This document shows positions 18,371 to 27,467 of a stretch of DNA of 44,433 bases, piece by piece. The notes beneath the pieces were generated by a model. It did not search any database, was not told the DNA's origin, and saw only the letters and a program-made list of their open reading frames with translations. The first letter of the stretch is position 1. Every line of letters starts with the position of its first letter. The position numbers and the translations under genes are program-made. Source of the DNA: JAQUCI01 sp964553255 (GTDB taxonomy: Bacteria; Bacillota_I; Bacilli_A; Erysipelotrichales; Erysipelotrichaceae); contig CAZKJS010000008.1 of the NCBI GenBank assembly GCA_964553255.1, positions 1 to 44,433 on the forward strand. Direction: 5' to 3'.

Positions 18371-18399
18371 TGGACACTATATGGCAGTTGTGTTAGAAT
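18371..18399 (+). promoter_or_regulatory. Promoter for the anchored-protein/LCP gene pair
   Basis: TGGACA (18371-18376, five of six matches to TTGACA) and TAGAAT (18394-18399, five of six matches to TATAAT) are 17 bases apart, and the -10 box is preceded by TGT (extended -10). Transcription would start near 18406, about 19 bases before the ATG at 18425. This separates the LCP pair from the upstream acylation genes. Confidence 0.65.
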
Positions 18400-18424
18400 A
18401 TTATGCACTAGATAGGATATCAAC

Positions 18425-19132
18425 ATGAAGAAAAAAAAGAATACGATTAAAATATTGTTCGCTTCGATCGCTGCTGTTTTGATTATGGCTATCGTTGTTT
18501 CCGGTATTTTCATAAAAAGATACATTGACACATATGGCACTATTGGAACTGTTAAAACAAAACATTCAACAGACTTATATGAAGTGCCATTTAACGCCAA
18601 TGACTTTCAAATCAGTATATATGAGGACTTAGCGAAATTATGTAATAGTATTGATGATATGACAGTTGATGGTGAGTTAAGTTCATTAGCTGCTCTTGTT
18701 GTTAAATCTTTTGTGGCTGATTATTTCACTTGGAATAATAAACGTGGAAGTTATGATGTTGGTGGATTAGATTATGTGTATGGACCACATTACTTGAGAA
18801 TACAAGCCCAATCAAGAGAATATTACTATGCAGACCTAGACTTGTTGATCAAGCAATATGGTAAAGAAAATCTACCTGAAGTAGTTGAAATCACCATTGT
18901 TACAAATAGACATATTGAAGAAAAATATGAGCATGAGTATAGCGAATATGATTATGATCTTGATGAAACTATAAACAAGATCGCATATTATGATTATTAT
19001 TTGATTAATGCAACATGGAATTATGCAGAAAGTGAAAACTACGACACATCAAAGCTACCAAGTCATGGTAATTTTATGGTCGTTAATCGTGAAGGAAGAC
19101 TAGAAGTAGCTTTCTATCATGAAGATTATTAA
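18425..19132 (+). CDS. Unrecognised membrane-anchored extracytoplasmic protein next to the LCP gene
   Basis: A 235-residue protein with a Lys-rich N-terminus (MKKKKNTIK), one membrane helix (about 9-31) and an acidic, Tyr-rich outside domain. The domain (about 65-235) contains LAALVVKSFVADYFTWNNK, a central YGPHYLRIQAQ, and late strands with LINATWNYAESENYD and FMVVNREGRLEVAFYHEDY. A single helix followed by a helix-plus-strands domain recalls NTF2/VirB8-like modules, but that is only an impression of the pattern. It lies just before the LCP gene (12 bases to the chosen LCP start) and shares its promoter, so it may act with the LCP protein in wall attachment. Family not recognised. Confidence 0.75.
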   Translation: MKKKKNTIKILFASIAAVLIMAIVVSGIFIKRYIDTYGTIGTVKTKHSTDLYEVPFNANDFQISIYEDLAKLCNSIDDMTVDGELSSLAALVVKSFVADYFTWNNKRGSYDVGGLDYVYGPHYLRIQAQSREYYYADLDLLIKQYGKENLPEVVEITIVTNRHIEEKYEHEYSEYDYDLDETINKIAYYDYYLINATWNYAESENYDTSKLPSHGNFMVVNREGRLEVAFYHEDY

Positions 19133-19144
19133 TAGGTGATGCAA

Positions 19145-21730
19145 ATGAAAACAAAACAGATAAATAAATTAGTTGACATATTTTCTTTAGTACTTCCTGT
19201 GATATTTACATTGTTAGGTTTATATTTTGTAGTGCTTTTAACCAGATACACTGAAGTCAGTTCAACATTAATTACTATGATAGCCATTATCTTAATATCA
19301 GTTATCTTATTGATAAACTTAACAACTATTTATGGTTTCTTTACAAAGAAAAATGTATTTAAGATAATAGCGATCTCACTAGCGATGGTATTGTCTTTTG
19401 CGGTTGCTTATGGGGTTTATTATATTAAAAGTGTTAACGATAGTATTGATGAGATAATTGTTGATGGTACAGAAAAAGAAATAGCTACTGTGGCATTTGT
19501 TACTTATGACAACTTGATCATTAAGAAGATTGATGATCTAAAGCAAAGTAATAAATTTGGATATATTGATAATGAAGCATTTCAGGTTGGAAATGTATTA
19601 GCTTTAGAAGAAATTGAGAATCAAAATATTAAAATCGAACTTGTTCCTTTTGATACATATAATGATCTTTTACTTGGTTTATTTAATCAAGAAGTTGATG
19701 TAGCAGCACTTCCGGATAATTATTATGAGATGTTTGTGGTGAATGATGGCTATCAAGACTATCTTGATAAGACAAGAATTATCCATACATATTCAAAAGA
19801 AGTAGATACTAATGGATTGGCAGCTGTTGATAAAGATCTTACTAAAGAACCGTTCACAATGTTACTTATTGGTGTTGATGAAGAGCGTTCTGATTCATTG
19901 ATCTTAGCCTCATTTAACCCACAAAGAATGACTGTTACAATGACTAATATTGCAAGAGATAGTTTTGTTCCTATTGCTTGTTATAAAAACAATCAATCTG
20001 ATAAGATCAATCATGCACGAGTTGTAAGTAGAAGTTGTACTATTAAAACAGTTGAGCAACTACTTGATGTTGAAATAGATTTCTTTGTTGAGGTTAACTT
20101 CAAAGGAGTAGTTGAAATTGTTGATGCTATTGGTGGCTTATGGTTAACATCACCAGTTCGCTTTATTGGTCAAACAGCTTCTTATGATCGAGGAACTTAT
20201 ACTGTATGGGTTGATAAAGGCTATCAACTAATGAATGGTGAACAAGTGCTTGCTTTTGCTCGCGAACGTCATCATATGCCACAAGGTGATTTTACAAGAC
20301 AAGAAAACCAAAAAACGATAATCATTAATTTGTTTTCAACGCTTTTAGAAATGAAAGATTTGAATAAAGCATTATCGGTTGTTAAAGCAGCTGGGTCTAA
20401 CGTTAGCACCAATATGTCTTTGAGCCAAATGACACAATTGCTTAATTTTGGGTTTGATTCACTGAACAATACTTATGTTGGAAGAGTAAATAGTACAAGT
20501 ATCTTCCAGATCATATCGACAAGAATTGTCGGTTATGAATCTTGGACTTACAACGAAGGGTTACAGTTACCACTATGGATTTACAAACTTTATAATGGCT
20601 CAATCAAAGACAATGTTGCATATATTAATCGTAATTTACAGATAGATCAAAAATTAAGTGAGTTTTACAACGCTAATTTTGATATATTATATCCTTATTA
20701 CTGGCCAGTAAGTTTTACGCCTGATGAGTATAATGAACCTAAAGTTCATGAGAAACTACCAGACTTTATGATGGCGATGGTTAAGAATGCTTGGACTTTG
20801 GAAGATGTACAAGAATGGCATAAAACAAGACAATGGATAACCTTAAAGCTAACACCGGTTGTATATGGTGATAAGTTGTATGATGAAGCGTATGCTCATC
20901 ATAGGGTTGTTTATCAAAGCGTTAATTATGGTGTTAAGACAAGCAATATTAATCAACTTGAAATTTCGTACATTCAAAAAGATTTAGATTGTTCGATTTC
21001 TGATAATCAAAAATACATTGAATGTTCTGATTCTTATGTTGTGCCGAAGTTTATTGGTTTTTCACAAGCTAATATCGACAAATGGAAGTCTGATCATCCA
21101 GAAATAACTGTTGATGTAGTATATGTCGATAATACATCAACCATCGAAGGAGTCACTTATGATGCTAATATGGCAAATAAGATTGGTGCGCAAAGCGTCA
21201 GTCAATATGCAAAATGGGGATCAGTTAACAATAAGATAACTGTTTACTTCTTTAACTATCCTAAAGCTAACTTAAGAGTCTCAGAATTGCTAACATTAAG
21301 TGGTGAAACCACAGTTAAAGATTGGTTTGTGAGTAGTGGATGGATAACTGAACCTGAAATATCACGCGTTTATGATACAGCAAATGCTAATAAAGTAATT
21401 ATTGTCAGAGTGAAAAAAGATGATGGCAGTTTTGATACATTAACATCTGATACTAGTAATTATCGTATTAATCGTAGAATATTTGTGACATTATCGCATG
21501 GTATCGAAGTGCCAACACCTTTACCGAATTTTGTTGGATTGTATTTGAGTGATTTTCAAGCATACATGAATGATATAAACCTAGACATGTCAATGGTCAA
21601 TTATATTCGAATAGATCGACCAGAGGGCAGTGATAGTTCGTTGATTGATAAGATCACTGTACAGTCTGTAAGCGCTGGTGAAAGAGATTATAGAATCATC
21701 AGGGCAATTACGATTACCTTATATCAATAA
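19145..21730 (+). CDS. LytR-CpsA-Psr (LCP) family ligase with extra N- and C-terminal domains
   Basis: LCP proteins transfer polymers from undecaprenyl diphosphate to peptidoglycan or other surface acceptors. At 861 residues this is more than twice the common LCP size. In order: three membrane helices (about 12-33, 42-65, 73-93); a domain (about 105-225) that looks like one lobe of a substrate-binding protein (KFGYIDNEAFQVGNVLALEE and LLGLFNQEVDVAALPDNYY); the LCP domain (about 235-400) with all key motifs, ERSDSLILASF, ARDSFVPI, KINHARVV and FARERHHMPQGDFTRQENQ; an unassigned part (about 400-630); and a tail with two PASTA-like units (VPKFIGFSQANIDKW at about 632, and PLPNFVGLYLSDFQAYM at about 790). 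ATG at 19145 is preferred to GTG 19136 and ATG 19139 because AGGTGAT overlaps those. A terminator follows. Confidence 0.9.
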   Translation: MKTKQINKLVDIFSLVLPVIFTLLGLYFVVLLTRYTEVSSTLITMIAIILISVILLINLTTIYGFFTKKNVFKIIAISLAMVLSFAVAYGVYYIKSVNDSIDEIIVDGTEKEIATVAFVTYDNLIIKKIDDLKQSNKFGYIDNEAFQVGNVLALEEIENQNIKIELVPFDTYNDLLLGLFNQEVDVAALPDNYYEMFVVNDGYQDYLDKTRIIHTYSKEVDTNGLAAVDKDLTKEPFTMLLIGVDEERSDSLILASFNPQRMTVTMTNIARDSFVPIACYKNNQSDKINHARVVSRSCTIKTVEQLLDVEIDFFVEVNFKGVVEIVDAIGGLWLTSPVRFIGQTASYDRGTYTVWVDKGYQLMNGEQVLAFARERHHMPQGDFTRQENQKTIIINLFSTLLEMKDLNKALSVVKAAGSNVSTNMSLSQMTQLLNFGFDSLNNTYVGRVNSTSIFQIISTRIVGYESWTYNEGLQLPLWIYKLYNGSIKDNVAYINRNLQIDQKLSEFYNANFDILYPYYWPVSFTPDEYNEPKVHEKLPDFMMAMVKNAWTLEDVQEWHKTRQWITLKLTPVVYGDKLYDEAYAHHRVVYQSVNYGVKTSNINQLEISYIQKDLDCSISDNQKYIECSDSYVVPKFIGFSQANIDKWKSDHPEITVDVVYVDNTSTIEGVTYDANMANKIGAQSVSQYAKWGSVNNKITVYFFNYPKANLRVSELLTLSGETTVKDWFVSSGWITEPEISRVYDTANANKVIIVRVKKDDGSFDTLTSDTSNYRINRRIFVTLSHGIEVPTPLPNFVGLYLSDFQAYMNDINLDMSMVNYIRIDRPEGSDSSLIDKITVQSVSAGERDYRIIRAITITLYQ

Positions 21731-21753
21731 GCATCCGAAAGGATGCTTTTTTT
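21731..21753 (+). terminator. Intrinsic terminator after the LCP gene
   Basis: GCATCC and GGATGC pair around a GAAA tetraloop and are followed by seven T. It begins immediately after the LCP stop codon, a strong end to the transcript from 18371. Confidence 0.92.
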
Positions 21754-21775
21754 GTCATTGGATTGATGTCTTCTG

Positions 21776-21784
21776 TGATATACT
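21776..21784 (+). promoter_or_regulatory. Extended -10 promoter for the GT2 gene array
   Basis: TGATATACT has the TGn extension and a five-of-six -10 box. It lies after the terminator and 47 bases before the ATG at 21831. No -35 box at 17 bases is convincing. It would start the transcript carrying the four GT2 genes and those that follow. Confidence 0.55.
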
Positions 21785-21830
21785 AGTTAAGATAGTGTAA
21801 GTAATTCATATAAAGCACATGGAGAAAAAA

Positions 21831-22814
21831 ATGCCGGAAATTAGTATTATTTTACCCATCTATAACGTTGAGAATTATCTAGAAAGATGTTTAAACTCGA
21901 TCAAAGATCAAACCTTCAAAGATTTTGAAGTTCTTTGTATTAATGATGGCAGCCCAGATAATTCACAAGCAATAGTTGAGAGCTTTGTCGCAATGGATAG
22001 TCGTTTTAAATCATTTATCAAACCAAATGGTGGCTTATCAGATGCACGTAACTATGGTTTGGCTAGATGTACATCTAAGTATGTTATGTTTATTGATAGT
22101 GATGATTTTGTAGAACTAGATGTTTTAAGTGAGGTTTATCATAAGGCTGAATCATTAGCGCTAGATATTGTGATCTTTGATTTTTATCAGTTATATGTTG
22201 TTGATAATACACGCAAGATCATAGCCAATGATTTTGATCAAGAGCTTGTATATAACCTAGAAGAAAAGCCAGAACTACTTTGTTATGTTAATAACGCTGC
22301 TTGGAACAAGTTTTATCGTCGAACACTTTTTTCTGATAATAAGATACAATATCCGGTTGGATATCATCAAGAAGATCTAGGTACAACACCAAAACTCTTA
22401 TACTTAGCTAAGCGTATCGGCTTTGTCAATAAACCATTATATAATTACTTAGTTGATCGACCCAACAACATAACCCAACAGTATGATAAAAAGATTTATC
22501 ATATAATAGATATGAACATCGAATATCTTGAGTTTTATAAGCAAAATGATATTTTTGTTAAGTATTATGAACCGCTTAAATATCTATGTGTAGTTAACAT
22601 GCTTAATTCAATGAAAAAGATAGATAAGTTTACTGACTATCAATTTGTGAAGAAATTTATTAATGATAGTTATAAATTCATTAAGTATTACTTTCCTGAT
22701 TTCCCAGCGGCTATATACGAACTTAAAAAAGAAAAGCAAGACTTCATATATCTGAATCGCTTCTTGTTAACTTTATATATTGAGTTTAGGCGATTAAGAG
22801 GGAAGTTGAAATAA
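21831..22814 (+). CDS. GT2 family glycosyltransferase (array member 1)
   Basis: A 327-residue inverting GT-A glycosyltransferase with no membrane helix. Motifs: ISIILPIYNVENYLERCLNSI, LCINDGSPDNSQ, NGGLSDARNYGL and MFIDSDDFVE (metal-binding DxD-type). The later AAWNKFYRR and HQEDLGTTPKLL correspond to the usual N-K-x-Y and W-Y-E-D segments of this subgroup, the second altered to YHQED. ATG at 21831 is chosen over ATG at 21819 because GGAG (21821-21824) lies 6 bases upstream of the former. It is the first of four GT2 genes in a row, presumably each adding one residue of an oligosaccharide. Sugar specificity is not readable. Confidence 0.92.
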   Translation: MPEISIILPIYNVENYLERCLNSIKDQTFKDFEVLCINDGSPDNSQAIVESFVAMDSRFKSFIKPNGGLSDARNYGLARCTSKYVMFIDSDDFVELDVLSEVYHKAESLALDIVIFDFYQLYVVDNTRKIIANDFDQELVYNLEEKPELLCYVNNAAWNKFYRRTLFSDNKIQYPVGYHQEDLGTTPKLLYLAKRIGFVNKPLYNYLVDRPNNITQQYDKKIYHIIDMNIEYLEFYKQNDIFVKYYEPLKYLCVVNMLNSMKKIDKFTDYQFVKKFINDSYKFIKYYFPDFPAAIYELKKEKQDFIYLNRFLLTLYIEFRRLRGKLK

Positions 22815-22850
22815 AGCTCATATTAAAAGTAATTTAAAGGAGAAAATATT

Positions 22851-23867
22851 GTGAGTAAAGTAACGATTGTTGTTCCAACCTATAATGTAGAGGCTTATAT
22901 TGAAAAGTGTCTTGATAGTTTAGTAGATCAAACATGTAATGATTATGAAATCTTAGTTATTAATGATGGTTCAAAAGCTAATGAACAACCAATAATCGAT
23001 CGGTTTGTGGCTAAATATCCGATCGTTAAATCAATAGTCAAAGAAAATGGTGGTTATGGTTCAGTATTAAATAAAGCATTGGAAGTGATCAGTTCACCAT
23101 ACATGATGATCTGTGATCCTGATGATTATCTTTATCCGCATACAGTTGAAACACTACTTAAACTAATGGAAAGAAATGATGTGGATATGGTGATTGGTGC
23201 CAAAACATTAGTTTACTCAGATAATGATGAACAGGTTTATGACGTTTCTTACAACACTAAAAAATTCAATATTGATGATGAGCGCGTTTATAATCAAACG
23301 CATGAAGGATTTAGTAATTTTTTCTTTATCGATCCTAGTCCGCATGCCAAACTATATAAGACAGAAACTATTGCTAATATTAAATTCCCAACAAAGGTAT
23401 CGTTTACAGATAACGTTTTGTATTTTCTAGCACTGGCCAAATGTAAAAAAGTACTATTTACCAGACAACCACTGGCGTATTATTTGATCGATCGGGTTGG
23501 AAATACAGTCACTGATGTAAAGTTAGGTGTGATCAAAGCTCATACTATTGTCTTTACAGCCATTTTAGATCAAGTAGCAACATATAATAATGTACCAGAA
23601 GTATTTTATTATCGAATTTTTGAAGGGTACAAATTCATCATAAATGATAAACTTGCCAAGGTAAAAGCTGATAAAGCTGAACTTAAGACGGCACTTGATG
23701 AACTATATACTGTTATTGAAAAGTTAATGCCAAACAAAAAGCTTCTATTGAAGTATTATCGCAAATATAATGATTATCTATTGTTTGATAAAATAAAAGA
23801 TCATTTGTTATTTACAAAGACTTTTTCAAAACTTGTTTATGCTTATATAATTAAAAAGAAGATATAA
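22851..23867 (+). CDS. GT2 family glycosyltransferase (array member 2, divergent motifs)
   Basis: A 338-residue GT2 enzyme starting at GTG after AAAGGAG. The N-terminus (VTIVVPTYNVEAYIEKCLDSL, INDGSKANEQPI) is normal. The acceptor-side motif reads NGGYGSVLNKALE instead of NGG-S-ARN-GL, and the metal site reads ICDPDDYLY instead of the usual DSDD. The same combination (GG-x-GS-x-N-K with a DxDD) is found in another recognised subgroup of GT2 enzymes, so this looks like a distinct subfamily rather than decay. The C-terminal part is Lys-rich (about 270-338) and may sit on the membrane. It belongs to the same transcript as its neighbours, with 36 bases before it and 34 after. Confidence 0.9.
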   Translation: MSKVTIVVPTYNVEAYIEKCLDSLVDQTCNDYEILVINDGSKANEQPIIDRFVAKYPIVKSIVKENGGYGSVLNKALEVISSPYMMICDPDDYLYPHTVETLLKLMERNDVDMVIGAKTLVYSDNDEQVYDVSYNTKKFNIDDERVYNQTHEGFSNFFFIDPSPHAKLYKTETIANIKFPTKVSFTDNVLYFLALAKCKKVLFTRQPLAYYLIDRVGNTVTDVKLGVIKAHTIVFTAILDQVATYNNVPEVFYYRIFEGYKFIINDKLAKVKADKAELKTALDELYTVIEKLMPNKKLLLKYYRKYNDYLLFDKIKDHLLFTKTFSKLVYAYIIKKKI

Positions 23868-23901
23868 ACTTGTAATTAACTATGAAGTTGGAGGTTAAAG
23901 T

Positions 23902-24873
23902 GTGAAAAAGATTAGTATTATTGTTCCGGTATATAATGTCAAACAACATCTTGAGCAATGTTTGACCTCGCTGGTTGAACAAACTTTTCGCGATATCCGT
24001 ATCATTATTGTTAATGATGGTTCAACTGATGGTTCAAAAGAAATAATCAATCGTTTCGCCATTAATTATCCGGATCTGATATTAGCTGTTGAAAAAGAAA
24101 ATGGTGGTTTATCATCAGCCCGTAATTATGGCTTAAATTATGTTGAAACTGAATATGTTGGTTTTATTGATAGTGATGATTATGCTGAAAAAAACATGTA
24201 TCAATTGATGTATGAACAAGCTGTTTCACAAGACGCTGATCTAGTGGTGAGCGACTTAAGATACTTCTTTGAAGATGATTCTTTTAAGCCCTTTGTATCC
24301 AAAGGATTGAACATAGTGTGGAATGAAGATCATAAAAAAGCAGCTTTGCTATCACCGATGTTTGCTTGGAATAAATTATATCGTTTTAAGTTGTTCACCG
24401 AATTAAAATTAAGATATCCATTAGGTTTATGGTATGAAGATGTCCCAGTAAGTATTAAGGCAATCATTAACGCTAATAAGATAGCTTGGGTACAAGAGGT
24501 GGGGGTTAACTATCGACAACGTGCTAATTCAATCATGCAAACAAAATATAATTCAAAAATGCATGATATATTTAAGATACTGCAGATTATGCTTGATGAT
24601 CTAAAACAGAATGATAATCTTGAGCGTTACTATGATGAGATAGAGTATTTATTTATTGAATATCTAATGTACTTTGGGGCATTTAGGTTTTTAAGAAGTG
24701 GTAAACATAAAGAGATGCTTTCTAAGGCATTTAAAATGATAAATGATGAGTTTCCCAAATGGCGTAAGAATCGCTATCTTGAAAAGATAGACCTTAAAAA
24801 TCGTTTCTTCATCAAGACATTATCGCCACTAACGGCACCTTTTTACTGCTTTTACTTGGAGAAAAGACAATGA
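23902..24873 (+). CDS. GT2 family glycosyltransferase (array member 3)
   Basis: A 323-residue GT2 enzyme starting at GTG after GGAGG. Motifs: ISIIVPVYNVKQHLEQCLTSL, IVNDGSTDGSKEI, NGGLSSARNYGLN, GFIDSDDYAEKN, AWNKLYRFKLF and GLWYEDVPVS, all canonical. The C-terminal segment with FPKWRKNRYLEKI matches the end of the minus-strand GT2 at 563-1519, suggesting that these two are close paralogues. Its stop overlaps the start of the next GT2 by 4 bases (ATGA). Confidence 0.93.
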   Translation: MKKISIIVPVYNVKQHLEQCLTSLVEQTFRDIRIIIVNDGSTDGSKEIINRFAINYPDLILAVEKENGGLSSARNYGLNYVETEYVGFIDSDDYAEKNMYQLMYEQAVSQDADLVVSDLRYFFEDDSFKPFVSKGLNIVWNEDHKKAALLSPMFAWNKLYRFKLFTELKLRYPLGLWYEDVPVSIKAIINANKIAWVQEVGVNYRQRANSIMQTKYNSKMHDIFKILQIMLDDLKQNDNLERYYDEIEYLFIEYLMYFGAFRFLRSGKHKEMLSKAFKMINDEFPKWRKNRYLEKIDLKNRFFIKTLSPLTAPFYCFYLEKRQ

Positions 24874-25841
24874 TAAGCATTAGTGTGATCGTACCTGTTT
24901 ACAATGTAGCTGAATACTTAAATCGTTGTTTAGATTCCTTAGTAAATCAAACATTTAGTGACTTCGAGGTAATATTGGTGAACGATGGATCAACAGATAA
25001 TTCACTTGCAATATGTGAAAGTTATGTTGAAGCGTACCAACATATATTTAAGGTATACTCAAAAGTCAATGGTGGGCTTTCTGATGCTCGCAATTTTGGT
25101 ATAAAAAAAGCGATCGGAACATACGTTGCTTTTATTGATAGTGATGATTGGATTGATTTAGATATGTTAAAAAGCATGTACGCTAAAGCAATTGATACCA
25201 ATGCTGATATCGTCGCATGTGATCTTGAGTATCATCACCAAGATGGTAAGATAGCTTTTTCATCTGGTGGTGATTTTGATACAGTTGTGATAAAAAATAC
25301 TCCTGAGATCATAAAGATCAATAATAGTGCGTGTAATAAACTATACAAAAAAACGCTATTCACTGATATCGAATTTCCAATAGGCTTGTGGTATGAAGAT
25401 TTAGCGACCATACCGAGAGTAATTTTAAAAGCTAAGATAATTACTAAGGTAAATCATCCTTTCTACAAGTATTTTCAAAGAAGTGGATCAATAATGCATA
25501 GTGGTTCTGAAAAAATATTTGATATTTATAAGTGTATTGATATAACATATGCTTATATCAATGAAAAATGTGAACCGCAGATGCAGAAACAACTTAAGCC
25601 ATATATTGATGAGCTTTATTTGATTCATGGATTACAGCTTACAACTTTAAGAATTAGAGAGTTCAAAGAAGACAGAGTAAGTTATCTTGAAAGAAATGTC
25701 AAGGAAATAAGTTTGAGGGTTTTTAATTGGTATAAAGAAATATTAAGGTATGATCATAATTTTAAGAATCGTATTGTTTACATGTTACTTTATTATCGTC
25801 GATTTAAGATGTTGTTATGGTTTTATGACCTAGTTAAGTAG
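24870..25841 (+). CDS. GT2 family glycosyltransferase (array member 4)
   Basis: A 323-residue GT2 enzyme. Motifs: ISVIVPVYNVAEYLNRCLDSL, LVNDGSTDNSLAIC, NGGLSDARNFGIK, AFIDSDDWIDLD, ACNKLYKKTLF and GLWYEDLATIPR. It is translationally coupled to the preceding gene (ATGA overlap). Array members 3 and 4 have the same length and the same motif order, so a tandem duplication followed by divergence is likely. Cytosolic, acting on a lipid-linked acceptor; sugar not readable. Confidence 0.93.
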   Translation: MISISVIVPVYNVAEYLNRCLDSLVNQTFSDFEVILVNDGSTDNSLAICESYVEAYQHIFKVYSKVNGGLSDARNFGIKKAIGTYVAFIDSDDWIDLDMLKSMYAKAIDTNADIVACDLEYHHQDGKIAFSSGGDFDTVVIKNTPEIIKINNSACNKLYKKTLFTDIEFPIGLWYEDLATIPRVILKAKIITKVNHPFYKYFQRSGSIMHSGSEKIFDIYKCIDITYAYINEKCEPQMQKQLKPYIDELYLIHGLQLTTLRIREFKEDRVSYLERNVKEISLRVFNWYKEILRYDHNFKNRIVYMLLYYRRFKMLLWFYDLVK

Positions 25842-25852
25842 AGGTGTTGGCG

Positions 25853-27430
25853 TTGCTTAAGAAAATAAGAAAGAATTATGATGTATTAGGTAGTAAACTC
25901 TATGATATGTTTAAAAATAAAAAGATCAATAGCTTTGCATTGATTGTTTTTGGTATATTTATCTTTGCTTTGTTTTACTACATCACTAAAGCTACACCTT
26001 TGGCTGGTGATGATTGGGGTTATGCGATTAATGGTACTAAAGGTAATCCTTTTATGACGGCGATATCATTTTATCAAACATGGTCAGGTAGATTTTTTAG
26101 TGAGTTGTGGGGCTTTTTAGTGGCTCCTAACAAAGGATTATGGAATGTCTTGAATCCACTATTCTTTTTACTTATCCTCCTTTGTATTACCTTCTTATCA
26201 TCTTCACAGCGAACATATATTATTAGTGGCTTGTTGATACTTGTTTTAATGTTAAGAGTCAGTAATAATCTAAGGATGGAAACATATACATGGATCATGG
26301 GTACTACTTATGTAATCCCACTGATGCTTTCATTGATCTACTTTTTGATCATTGAAAAGAAAACGATCTTTAAAAAAGAGAATAAATTAGGATGGCATAC
26401 ATATCTTAGCTCAGCTATTGTTTTTTATATCGGATTAACGATGGAAAATATCGCCGCTGCTATTATTGGTGCTCAAATCATCATGCTTATTTATTACTTT
26501 TATTATTATCACACTTTTAATAAGAGTTTACTTGTTAACATGTTTTTTAGTAGTATCAGCTTATTGATCATGCGTTTATCACCTGGTTCACAAGCTCGAC
26601 TATTACGTGATCACGCCATATGGAATCAACAAGGTATATTTACCAAGATTATTGATAATATGCCAGCATTCATCAGGTATACATTTATTGATAATCGTTA
26701 TGTTATTTTTGTTCTTACTTTTGTCTTGATCGCTTTATTATATAAAAGAGTGTTAAAGAACTGGAATGTTAAAACCATTGGTGGTTCAATCATGATGTTT
26801 GGTTATTTATTGACTGTTATTGCCGTTATTGGTGCTAATAAATTAGCAACAACATTTAATCTTACATTTATGAATGTTTTCTTAGAGCTTAATAATCCGT
26901 TGGTTTGGTTATTCTGGCTGATCTATGTTCTCGTTGTTTTATTCTTAGTTTACAAGTTGATTGACAATATCAAAGCTAGACAAAAGATATTTTTCTATAT
27001 CATTATTGGCGGGGCTGCGAATGTTGTAATGTTATTGTCGCCAATCTTTGGTTCAAGATCTTCACTTTATTTTGTGTATTTTATAATTATTACCATTGTA
27101 TTACTCTTTAATGAAATAAAGTTTAGTGATGGTAATGTCATATTGGTTTTATCATTAACTTTATTTATATTGATATGTCAAAGTGCTAATGATTATCGTT
27201 TAAGATATGACAAGGTAAGACAGATTCAGAAGGAAAGACTAGCTATCATTCAATATTACAAAGATAATCCAGATATTGATGAAATCCATATCCCTCGTAT
27301 GCCTGTTGACTCAATCCATAGTGCTGATATCGAAGTTGGTGATGAATATCATTTCGATACCTTTAAGATGTATTATGGACTCAACCCTGATGCGGTTGTG
27401 ATATTTGAGTGGAAGGATTCATACAACTAA
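25853..27430 (+). CDS. Polytopic membrane protein, possibly DUF6056/GT-C-like
   Basis: A 525-residue protein with about 11-12 membrane helices. After the first helix comes an external loop with TPLAGDDWGYAINGTK and TWSGRFFSELWGFLVAP (about residues 40-90). An acidic pair followed by a Trp/Arg-rich loop is what GT-C-like proteins of the DUF6056 type show. The C-terminal tail (about 455-525) is a short polar outer domain. TTG at 25853 is chosen because GAGGTG lies 6 bases upstream, whereas the in-frame GTG at 25844 is part of that motif. It sits between the GT2 array and a flippase, so a role in transferring or polymerising lipid-linked sugars outside the cell is plausible. The family name is tentative. 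Confidence 0.65.
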   Translation: MLKKIRKNYDVLGSKLYDMFKNKKINSFALIVFGIFIFALFYYITKATPLAGDDWGYAINGTKGNPFMTAISFYQTWSGRFFSELWGFLVAPNKGLWNVLNPLFFLLILLCITFLSSSQRTYIISGLLILVLMLRVSNNLRMETYTWIMGTTYVIPLMLSLIYFLIIEKKTIFKKENKLGWHTYLSSAIVFYIGLTMENIAAAIIGAQIIMLIYYFYYYHTFNKSLLVNMFFSSISLLIMRLSPGSQARLLRDHAIWNQQGIFTKIIDNMPAFIRYTFIDNRYVIFVLTFVLIALLYKRVLKNWNVKTIGGSIMMFGYLLTVIAVIGANKLATTFNLTFMNVFLELNNPLVWLFWLIYVLVVLFLVYKLIDNIKARQKIFFYIIIGGAANVVMLLSPIFGSRSSLYFVYFIIITIVLLFNEIKFSDGNVILVLSLTLFILICQSANDYRLRYDKVRQIQKERLAIIQYYKDNPDIDEIHIPRMPVDSIHSADIEVGDEYHFDTFKMYYGLNPDAVVIFEWKDSYN

Positions 27431-27467
27431 CTTTTTAAAGTCAACAATAAATAGTAAAGGTTAAATT

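Noticed and set aside
18331..18600. 89-residue minus-strand frame covering the LCP-pair promoter
   Set aside because: It is antisense to the start of the gene at 18425, and its hydrophobic run simply mirrors the opposite-strand membrane helix.
21831..25841. Array of similar GT2 genes considered as a phase-variable or recombining cassette
   Set aside because: No direct DNA repeats, invertible ends or recombinase gene were seen; similarity is at protein level only.
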